A stretch of DNA of 64,000 nucleotides from Bimuria novae-zelandiae CBS 107.79 (taxonomy: Eukaryota > Ascomycota > Dothideomycetes > Pleosporales > Didymosphaeriaceae): NCBI GenBank assembly GCA_010015655.1, contig ML976690.1, positions 491,503 to 555,502 of the forward strand, given 5' to 3'. Each line of letters begins with the position of its first letter. Position 1 is the first letter of the stretch. The notes below the pieces were generated by a model. It saw only the letters and a list, made by a program, of their open reading frames with translations. It had not been told where the DNA came from and did no database searches. Position numbers and translations under genes: made by a program. This document shows, piece after piece, positions 34,253 to 43,330 of this stretch.

Positions 34253-34682
34253 TATTAAGATTTATTAAAACTTAATATAACGCGGGGCGGGGTATAAATA
34301 CTTAACTATATAACTAGCTAAAATTCCTAACTTAGTTATGAGTTACGCGACTAAGTCACGCGTCCTAGAAATATTAGGCGTCCTAGAAGTGTCTTAGCAC
34401 ATGGGTCTTTAAGACTCCAAGGACTCTTAGGATTCGTAGGACAAGTTATGTATATAGGAACGCAATAGTAGTCTTTTATTATTATATTTAACCTATTTAC
34501 TAATCTATTGTTTAGATTTAATTTAGGCTCTTTTATTAATTTAATAATACTATATATGCTTTTAATACTAACGCCCTATTAATACGCGTAAGCTATTAAT
34601 ACCCTTTACTTATATTATTAACACTCTTGCCCGAGAATCAACCCTTACCCCTTTGGGACCAGCTACCCCTCAGGGCTTAACA
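34253..34682 (+). repeat. LTR F, RIP-mutated, same subfamily as E
   Basis: 430 bp, starting TATTAAGATTT (a mutated TGTTAGGATCC) and ending GGCTTAACA. It contains ACGCGTCCTAGAAATATTAGGCGTCCTAGAAGTG, matching the ACTTCTGGGACGC repeats of E. The flanks (GCTAA and GATAG) are not a duplication, as expected if it is the 3' LTR of the gypsy remnant rather than a solo LTR. Confidence 0.65.
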
Positions 34683-35424
34683 GATAGTAATATAGCTATA
34701 AAGATAAGGAGGATAATGCCTATAAGTAGGCAGACTATAAGCTTTTAGTTATAATAAAATAATTTATAGTAATTAATTTACTACTAATAATTATATATAG
34801 GCAAAAGTATAAGGTTAATAAGACTCTATAAAAACTCTTACTCTACTAGTATTATATAAGCTTTTAGTAATAAGCTATTATCGCGCACGAAGTTAACTAA
34901 AAGTATAAATAAAATCTACTAATAGTACGCTAATTATTACTCAAAATTTATTACATATAGTACTGTACACCCGTAAGTACGGCTTCAAAAATGGCTACGG
35001 ACGGTGCCCTATACGGGTCGAGGTTCCCGTACGTCCCTACGGCTCAATTCACCCTACGGGTCGTACTGTACGCGGCGTAGTACTGTACGTTGAAAGCGCT
35101 GCAGAGGAGCTACCATAACGATTCGAGGAGGATTGAGAGACTTTTGGTTGAACGTACGTGGATGACCAGGTGGGCATAAGCCACTACGAGAGAAACCCGA
35201 TAACATATTTTCCAGGGCCGGTAAGGCGATCCTCATAGTCCACACCTCTGGCCCTTGGGGCGTGGTAAGGCCGCCCGCTAAGGTCAGCCAAATGTACAAC
35301 TAAAATAATTCGAAGGGCTTACCAATTCAAATGACCGAGAGTTAGCGTATGTACACCTTTCTCCTTTGATACTGGAAGTCGGACTTGGACGATGCTTCCG
35401 AAGCGGCAATCTTCTCTCTAGTGC
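34683..35424. other. Boundary between repeat and gene compartments; possible small MITE
   Basis: AT-rich until about 34,950, normal composition after that. At 34,963-35,095 a short segment is bounded by imperfect inverted copies of GTACTGTACACCCGTA, perhaps a MITE fragment. No gene is recognised. Confidence 0.35.
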
Positions 35425-36715
35425 TCAAATGTGGTTGTGACATCTCTTTTTGGAGACCTCGAAATCTTGACCATAGAGTAAACAGACTTCGCGTCGGAAT
35501 TCCTTCCCGGCAGCATCCATCGTAAAAGCAACTAATACTGACATGTATTGCCCAATGTCATGTTCGAGACGCGTGTGAACCTCAATGCGAACGATCTGGG
35601 AGCACGAGCTCAGAAAGCGAACGCCGGCGTAAACATACTCGTACCCTAGCTGGTCCAAAGAGCCTATTAAGTAGCCGTCTGGAGCGCGCCCGCGAGATGG
35701 AGGACGTTGATCACGGGGAAAGTCATTCCGTAGCCCGGGTTCGAACATTGCCCCCCGAATAGTCTCTCCATTGCTTTGCATTGAGTCGACTACCACGTCC
35801 ATTTCAACAAAGTATTGTGATAATAATTCGTGCTTTATGGACCGTTTCAGCGCGGTAAACCATGAGCTCTGGAGAAAGGCTGCTGCTATACAGAGGCAGG
35901 ATCCATCAGGATCGTGTTCCAATACCTGGACCAGGAATTCTGCATCTGAATTTTCATAGTCCACCTTGAACTCAGAGCCCCGTCGACAGAGCGATAGCAC
36001 AGAGAAGACATTATCTCGGTAAACGTCACAGCGCTTGTTCTGAAAACGAACCAAGAAACGGAAAAGTGAGTGATTGATGATGTCGTCCTTAGGTGCTATG
36101 GTCCTAGAAAACGCAGAATCCTTACGCCCGCGCCCGTCACGTTCGTATTGCTTGCATATTCTCACCAGCTCGTCTAGCGGAAATATTCGGTTGCTTAGTA
36201 GAATGACCGGGTTGCGCGCAAGGAATATCTCCTGTGTGATCCACGCGCGACCCCAGTACTCGTTATTATAAACGCGACCCACCATAGTTTGGAAGAGCGG
36301 TGTGGCAAAGCTCCCTTTCGCAAGTGGGAAATCCGCGAGTCGTCTTCCAATGAAAGAATACTTGGGCTCAGCAGCGGTTTTGCCAAGCCAAATGACAACC
36401 TCTTCAGCCTCAGAGTATATCCGACCCATCGATACACATCGCGTCGACCCAGAGTCCAGTCTCAGCAGCCCGGTCTTGCTGCCTCCACGCTTCCAAAAAA
36501 TCGAACAGGTTGTCGCGCACAAGCATCGCTTTATTGTTCACGAAAATGCGATGACTAGCTTTGTCCTTTCCCCATCGATAAGAGAGGCATGTATAGGTAG
36601 TCGGAATGGTGGCATGTCGCATGGTGCATCGCAAAGGGCCGGGTGCCTGTGAGACTCGTAGGAGGCGGATCGAGGGCTCATCGTGATTAAGTGGCTCGTG
36701 TCTGAAAAGCTCCAT
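35425..36715 (-). pseudogene. HET-domain gene disabled by a frameshifting deletion
   Basis: The natural start is probably ATG at 36,715 (MELFRHEPLNHDEPSIRLL). The first frame gives TYTCLSYRWG, then LWVDAMCID at about 36,440. The expected next stretch (QSN-EERN-QV-LMG-type, about 14 residues) is missing, and the homology resumes in another frame with GRIYSEAEEVVIWLGK, AWITQEIFLA and the remainder to 35,425. A deletion of about 41 bp near 36,427 explains this. The residual long frame begins without ATG. Without the deletion the protein would have been about 440 residues, usual for a stand-alone HET protein. It stands next to the repeat compartment. I see no RIP-type stops. Confidence 0.75.
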
Positions 36716-37439
36716 GGTAAGACTGTTCCCGGGAGAAAGCTTGGGGTGAATGCGGAACGCAAGTGTGCTGCGAATGTAGGCAAAAATGAGTTGCAGCGAG
36801 GCTGAAGCAGCAATCGCCAATGATGACACTGAGCCTGCCCACGAATTAGAAGGTGTGGTGGGGAAGGAGGGTAATTGTGTGCAGCCGTTGCCGGTGGATA
36901 GAGCTTCTTGTAGCGAAGCTGTTTCAGTGATCACCAAAGACGCCGCTTGCCCAGCTCACGGAGAAAGTGACCATGTGAGCAATGAGAAGAGGAAGCATAC
37001 GCTGCGGATGGAGGCAGAAGAAGGGTTCCCACAAGGCTGTGGCAGCGACCCCCAGGGCGTCGCTTCCCAACCCATCTCGCATCGCCCACCCAGACTGGTG
37101 AAGCAACGCCACTCACACCACACCGATGTAAAAGCACACCACCTCCAAACGAAAGCATATATTAGTCTAATGAACGACAGTGGGTAAGCAGCCCGGCTAC
37201 ATAGAGCCTGCATTATATACATCTAATTACCATATGCACAAAAAATCGCCGAAAAATCGCCTACACCACCTCGCCCCCTCATCCCCGACACCTCGAAACA
37301 AAGCAAGAAAACATCTCAATGCATGAATGCCGGAAGATCTAACAGTGTAGCCACACAGCCAGAAATCAAAGAAGTCCAGAAACTTAGTGCCCGGTATGAC
37401 CCATCCAGGAGCCATACGTGGCCGACCACAAACCTCTTC
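36716..37439. other. Intergenic, no recognised gene
   Basis: Several short frames overlap on both strands, as expected in GC-balanced DNA, but none has a motif. It would contain the promoter of the HET pseudogene and the 3' flank of the gene to the right. Confidence 0.35.
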
Positions 37440-37610
37440 TTACACGACGCGCACCCTCTTCATGCCTGTGACCAAAACTATCCTTGCATCATCATCGAGG
37501 GCTTCGATCTTCCTCTTCAGGCCGGTGCGAGCCAAAGCGCGGACCTTGGCCCAAAGGCGCTTCGACTCTTTACTCTTCAGGCTTGTACGTTTGGGCTTGT
37601 GTTGCGGCAT
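37440..37610 (-). CDS. Possible small basic protein of 56 residues
   Basis: The frame ATG (37,610) to TAA (37,440) encodes MPQHKPKRTSLKSKESKRLW followed by 36 more residues. About a third of the residues are Lys or Arg; a short acidic patch (ALDDDAR) follows. Codon third positions are GC-rich as in neighbouring genes. It lies 163 bp downstream of the F-box/WD40 stop on the same strand. No family is recognised. It could instead be part of that gene's 3' UTR. I report it because it is coding-like and short enough to be missed. Confidence 0.3.
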   Translation of the reverse strand: MPQHKPKRTSLKSKESKRLWAKVRALARTGLKRKIEALDDDARIVLVTGMKRVRVV

Positions 37611-37773
37611 AACTATTCTGCAGTGTTGGCGTCAGCGAACCATCAGCCAAGAACGTGTACTATGCTTGAACGCCAGACGCGAGCAGTTAAAGTCAAAAGG
37701 TCTGGGTACGACAAGACATTGCATTGCCTATCCTGAAGTGACAGGGTACCCAGACTTTCGACGCAGACAACAC

Positions 37774-40365
37774 TCACGCGTTCCCTACGAGCGCCTCCGC
37801 GCCGTCCACCCTCCATCCAAAGTCGAGTATGAGCGTTCGTCCGTCTTGGGAGGTTGCGACGACGCGTCGGTAGTCGCTCTTGGCGCTCAGGATCCACGAT
37901 GTCGTCCAGTTCTCGTACGTTGCAAACACCGCCCCGGTATCATAATTGGCCACGCGGATACTCTGGTCATAGCTGCCGCTCACAATACGACCGTTGAATG
38001 CGTCCAGGAAAAGCGACCGCACAAGTCCTCCGTGTCGAGCCGAGGTGTGCAGTGTGTTGCCAGTCTGGGCATCGAACTTGTATACCACATGATCGTTGCC
38101 TCCAGCCAGGACATATCTAGCGTCGTCGGAGAACTCGACCGCGGCAAGGCCCCGGTCTTCAGATGGAAAGTCTTTGATTGAAACGCCAGAGTCAAGGTTC
38201 CACAGCTTCGCTACGCCATCACCAGAGGCGGAAACAAGGAGATTGCCACGCAATTGCACGGCGTTGACAGGTCCACGGTGGCCAGTCAGTGTTCGGATTT
38301 GTTGGCCAGTCAGACGGTCCCAGACAATAATCGCGGAGTCTTTGGAGCACGATATGATGTGTTTGTCGTCCAAGCACACATCCAACACGCCGGCTTGGTG
38401 GCCTCGTAGTCTATACATTGGAACGTAGTTGTCGCCAGTGATGTCCCAAACGATGCACGTATGGTCGGAAGAGCCAGTCACCATGATGGTGTCGTCGTAT
38501 TGTAAGCAGAGGATGGATGCGTCGTGATAATCGGCAGGTACGTAGTACCTATACAAGTACGATGTCAGTAGGAGTTCGGAGATAGAGTGGCGTCACCGAG
38601 GATGTGTAATGCAGAAGTCTACTCACATATCATTGCCCCTCTGTGTGCCATTCAGTGACGGGTTATTCACGACCTTAGAGTCGTGGGTGTCCATCGCGGG
38701 CGGTGTATTGCTGACAGGCCGATGGTTCGGACCGCCAATAACCTTGACACATTCATAGGTATCCATGTCCCATACGCGAATTGTCCGATCACGCGATCCC
38801 GTGATAATCTTCTTCTCGTCGAACTGGCAGCAATATACAGAGTCGGTGTGGCCATTGAGGTAGATGGCAGCGGGTGCGCTAGCTTTCCATCGCCTATCGA
38901 TTGTCTTACGCGTGTTGTACATCTTCTTCCAGTCCTGCGCTGGTGCAGGTTTTCCCGTCTTTGTGATCTTGCCAATCCCAACACCTCCCATCTGGATCGG
39001 CGTCGGTGAGACGTGGACCGGAGGCTCGAATCGTCGCAGGAAGACATCTTTCCAAACGTGTGGGGAGGTGGCGAGTTTGTGCCAATGCTTGTTGACTAGC
39101 TCTGCTTGGATAAGAGAGGGAGCATCGAGTTTCGAAAGAATAAGTGTGGTGATTTCGGTGGGTAGCGCTTGCATAGGATCAACTGAGCATATGTTAGTTT
39201 GAAGATAAAGAGATAGAGACCACGTTGAGTAGGAAAAGCAATCTTGAACGAGAGTAAAGGAAGCAAAGGCGCATGATGGCCCAACGTAAGGAGCGGACCG
39301 TCTCTACAGCCAACGACCTTATATGTTGCTTATCACAAGACACAATATAAAGGCAGAAGTCGAATAACCGCACACCAAGCTAGTGTTTGATGCTCGCACT
39401 GCAACCTTTGTATTGACATCATGTAGTAAGGCAAAGGGCGTTGAGTCTGGAGGGACGTGCGCTTGTCTTCTTCAACGCTGTTCTTGAGTCGAGCGTTGCC
39501 ATAGTCTCCGTTCGCAACCGTGGTTGGTGTATGATAGGGGCAGAGACTTACCCAGCTTTTTATCACTCAACACGCTGTCAGCTCGCACAATAGGCATAGA
39601 GCAGATCATTCCGACCCCACTCTCGCTATCGTTGTCAACTTCTTCTACACCGTTCGGTTGAGGTAGTCCGCCCTCTAGGAACTTGCGCGTCTGCTCTTGT
39701 TCTCTCCGCAGCTGTGACAGGCGCGCATCGTTTGCCGCAGCGGCTGCCTGACGAGCTGCTGATCCAGGCATAGGTGAAGGGTACCCCGATGGAATTGGTG
39801 GCGGCACTGGGTTGTACTTTGCGAATTCACCTGAAGGCCCTGACGCGGCAGGTCGACGGCGGAGGCTAGAGAAGCGTTTGAGCATGGACATCTTGGGATT
39901 GACGGCAGCAGACCCCGGCACGTATGAATCTAGCTGAGAAAGTGGGAGCCCAGAGTCATGGTGAGGAAGTGGCAACCGGAGCATGTCCGCACTGCTCTTT
40001 CGACCTGATGCAGAGGAAGGAGCGCCCGGGGTGGTATCGAACACTGCCGTGATCGAAGGCCGTCGGGACGAGGAAGACGACAGCTTGCGACGAATCTTGC
40101 CAAAGCCGCCCTCCAGCATCGAAGTCGCCCGCGACAACGAGCACGAGCCGCTGTGTTGGTGGTGCGAGTGGTACTCCTCGCTCATTCCCTCGTGCACGGC
40201 GCCCAGCGCGTTGTTGGAGGTCTCGCGAGTCTCGGAGCCATGCGTGCTGAAGGTCTGCGAGGCAGTCCGCTTCATGCTCGCTTCAAAGGCCCGCGCGGGT
40301 GCTGCGCTATCGTCGGCGGCAGACGAGGTCTTTGGGCGATGCGCGATGGACGGCCGACGATGCAT
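37774..40365 (-). CDS. F-box/WD40-repeat protein, three exons
   Basis: Proposed exons are 39,552-40,365, 38,627-39,182 and 37,774-38,548 (714 residues). Intron 2 (38,549-38,626) has GTGAGT...TAG and joins NDM to YYVPADYHD. Intron 1 (39,183-39,551, long for a fungus) has GTAAGT and ACTAAC...CAG and joins SDKKL to VDPMQALPTEI in frame. Residues 1-270 are Ser/Pro/Arg-rich and probably disordered. The F-box follows (LPTEITTLILSKLDAPSLIQAELV, about 278-325). WD40 repeats run from GHTDSVYCCQF (about 380) to the end, with WD signatures TIRVWDM, TCIVWDI, AIIVWDR and AKLWNL and an insertion of about 45 residues after the first. Such proteins are substrate adaptors of SCF ubiquitin ligases. The target is unknown. 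Nearest well-known relatives are Cdc4/Met30-type, but orthology is not claimed. Confidence 0.82.
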
Positions 40366-41065
40366 TTCCGCTGCAGCGGAGCGTTGATACGTGGTCGGGC
40401 GGTTGATGAGCGGTCCAGGGTCTCGTTACCGACGGTGCGCGTCGACACAGTACCAGCAACACGTATAGCTCGGACAGGTCGACTCTGGTACGCGGGAGCG
40501 GGCTGGTGGGTATTTCTTGTACGACTGGGGCTTCTGAAACGGGCTTCGAGGGCAGGCGGTCCACGTCGCAAGGGGGACCTTTAAAAGGGAGTGTGGGTGC
40601 CGGCGACAAACGGCGACGGCGAAGTGGTATAGGAGACGCGTACAGCAGGGAGTGACAGCAGACACAATAGCAATGAAGGGAGCGGAGGCGAGAGAATGGC
40701 GCACGTTCGGTCTTGGGAATGTGCCAGGAGGATCTAAGGAAGGAACTGCGGTTTTACCTTTATGTTGGAAGGAGCCACCGCGGGCCGGGGACCAGCAAGG
40801 GTGAAAGGCGCCACCTCGAAAATTAGCGGACGCTGCAGATCTCGTCTCGCCTGCGCCCGGCCACAAGCACGACACCATCACCATCACCACCACAACAACA
40901 CTGCGGGCACTATCCCGCAAACTGGCACGCGTGTGCGCTGGGACATGCACAGGGCCTTCGCCATTGCCAACCACGGATCTTCCCATTCACTTGCAAACGC
41001 GTCAGGTGGCGGCGGAATTAAGCCCAGCCCACGCTCACCGCTCCGTCGCTCGAGTTGCCGTTGCC
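40366..41065. promoter_or_regulatory. Divergent intergenic region of two genes
   Basis: 700 bp between the start codons of the F-box/WD40 gene (minus) and the DUF7704 gene (plus), so it should hold both promoters. A CACCATCACCATCACCACCA repeat lies at about 40,872-40,892. Long open frames here have no recognisable content. Confidence 0.5.
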
Positions 41066-41542
41066 ATGACGAAGACACCATCCTCGCCGCCCATCCCGGC
41101 CCTGTACCGGATCATCTACCTGTATGTCGAACCCATCTCGACGCTCGTCGGCGCTATATACGCCCACCACTTCCAGGCCACATATTTGCAACTGACGCAC
41201 GTCGACTCCGCACTCGTTGACCCTGTTCCCTTGGGAACTTCCGTCATACTGACCCAGCTGGCCAATTTGTACCTACTGATGTGCATCAACGAGGCCCTGG
41301 TGCTGCGCGCAACCACGGATCTCAAGGTCTGGAAGACGTTCCTCTTCGGCCTGCTTGTAGCTGATTTCGGCCACCTGTATTCCGTCCACCAAGTCGGTAG
41401 CTGGGTCTACTGGCGATTTTGGGACTGGAATGCGATCGATTGGGGAAACGTGCCCTTCGTGTACTTCCTGGCCGCTTCGCGTCTACTCTTCATCCTGGAC
41501 GTCGGGTTTGGTGGAACAAAGGTGGAGACGAAAAGAGCGTGA
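41066..41542 (+). CDS. DUF7704-family integral membrane protein
   Basis: 158 residues in one exon from ATG 41,066 (MTKTPSSPPIPALYRIIYLY). The sequence has about four hydrophobic segments: IIYLYVEPISTLVGAIYA, VILTQLANLYLLMCINEAL, FLFGLLVADFGHLYSVH and VYFLAASRLLFILDVGF. Conserved-looking points are YVEPISTLVGA, QLTH, LANLYLL-NEALVLR, DFGHLYSV and WN-IDWGNV. This is the pattern of the fungal DUF7704 family, whose function is not known. The frame extends upstream of this ATG without a stop (to 40,931), but the added residues look like untranslated leader, so the downstream ATG before the conserved part is preferred. Confidence 0.85.
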   Translation: MTKTPSSPPIPALYRIIYLYVEPISTLVGAIYAHHFQATYLQLTHVDSALVDPVPLGTSVILTQLANLYLLMCINEALVLRATTDLKVWKTFLFGLLVADFGHLYSVHQVGSWVYWRFWDWNAIDWGNVPFVYFLAASRLLFILDVGFGGTKVETKRA

Positions 41543-43330
41543 AAGCTCAGGCAATTATTTACTCAAACTATAACAAAGCACCTTGACTAGCATTGCTCCA
41601 TGGACGCTCGACTTCTATGTTTGGTGTAGAGGATGTACCCCTGCTTCATCTAGAAAATCGTAAGCAAACGACGGACGTGCTAGAAAATGTAAAACATGCT
41701 GGTCTCTCACCGAAACGAGTATCGGACAGACGCCCGTCCCAGTGTCGCACATGCCACACGAAAAACCCCGTCCTGTGCACACACCTTCGCAATCCTCCGT
41801 TCCGTTACCCCAGAAAAACCTCCACCCGAGGCCCACACACCGCATCCTAGAATCCACACTCACCACCCTCACTGTTCTCGAACAATCCTCCCGTCCCATC
41901 CCCTCCAGTGCCTTCTAGAGCACCCTCCCATCCCACCACCAGGTCTTGTCACGCACATGCACACCCTCCCAAAAAAAACCACCAACCTCCCCATCTCTCA
42001 CCCATCTCCAGGCCCCCTCCGTCATCACCGTGCAGCACGCTGATTCGCCGCCCACGCCCAACCGTAGCACCGCACACTCAGCATCTCAGCCCTACGCGCT
42101 TACTCACCTTACCAAAATAACCCACCCACCCTGAGAGTCGTTCTTGGCGGACGCGGCGGCGGCGGCGGCGGCGGCGGCATGCCCTGCATATGCCCGCCGA
42201 CTCCTCACTGCCCGCCGCGCACCCGCATCGCATCGCTCGCTCGCTCGCTAGACGTGCCGACAGCGCCTGGTTGGTCTGGCCCTCCCGCAGGGCTGGCGCA
42301 GACGTGCATGCTATGGCGTCATGGTATGCAGCACGGCGGGCGATTTTCAGATGTTTTGTTCCTTCGCGCGCTGTGTCTCGGACATTAGACATGTGGCAGC
42401 ATACCCGGCCCTTGAATCGTTCATACCTTTTCGTACGGTTAGAGTAGAGTAGATACACTACAGTAGAGGGAGGGGAGAATGGAATGTGATGGGATGGATG
42501 AGGGGTAACATCCGGGGTTTGCCGAGCGTGATCAGAAGATATCGAGTGAGGTGTGAACAAAGGCGACGAACATGCGATGAGCGCGGAGAGCCCCAACGAG
42601 TTGAGTCCCTTGGTACACGTTACCAGTCTCTCAGTGAGCAAGTACTGACCCCATCATCACGAACCAGAACCAGACGCGCGCTCGTCGCCGTCCAGACAAC
42701 GCCATCGAAGGCCGCGTCAAGCCCTGCGATGTACGTGGAGTCCAGCCACGCAGGTGCAAGACTCACAATAATCCGCTCAGGATAACCCATCCTGGCACAA
42801 CTAGCACAAAGCAAATTGGTAGATTCGCAACGTCATTAAATTGCACGTGTAGCCATATCATAACATAAACAAGAACATCAACACATATTCCTCCACCGTG
42901 CCTCGCAAAAAGACGAAAAGATCGCCTCCAAACCCAAACCATCCCTTTCCCCTTCAAGTAAAAATATCCACAATAGAAATGACGCCCTAGACGGGTGCTA
43001 CATGGGTATAATTATCCGCCTCCTAGAATCCACAAGGAAATAGTGCTAGATCGCAAACATGGTTCAGAAAGATTCAAAACGCCAAAAGTGTTCCACAAGC
43101 CCATATGGACGCCCGGAGCAGCAAACAATCCTCCCTGGGTAGTTGTGACCCAGACTTTTCCATCCACCGTGCCCACACGGGGACTCCATCATAACAATAA
43201 GGTATCCTCCAAGAGCGCCATGCTATAGGTAGGTAAAATAGGAAATGGCAGTTGTAGTGGGAGCTGCCAACGATAGTGGTACATGTGTCGAGAATAACCA
43301 AAATAACAAAGGGAAACAGATGAGCATGAT
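41543..43330. other. Gene-free region between DUF7704 and MED15-like gene
   Basis: Contains C-rich sequence (41,850-42,140), a GGC trinucleotide run at about 42,157-42,178, and a minus-strand frame at 42,640-42,800 (GYPERIIVSLAPAWLDSTYIAGLDAAFDG) followed by a GTCAGT that could be a splice donor. That frame looks somewhat protein-like but matches nothing I know. The right part is presumably the 3' UTR of the MED15-like gene. Confidence 0.35.

Noticed and set aside
32360..34682. LTRs E and F as the two ends of one retrotransposon
   Set aside because: They are in opposite orientation and E has its own CGGAC duplication, so E is an independent solo insertion.
35425..36522. Intact HET gene beginning at 36,522
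   Set aside because: The codon there is TTG, the frame lacks the LSYRWG part, and the missing N-terminal block lies in the neighbouring frame.
12089..36715. A Starship-type giant element carrying HET cargo
   Set aside because: HET genes are frequent cargo of Starships, but I found no DUF3435 tyrosine-recombinase gene or other captain-like frame in the window.
37387..38181. 264-residue plus-strand open frame
   Set aside because: It lies antisense to the WD40 exon, whose repeats are unmistakable.
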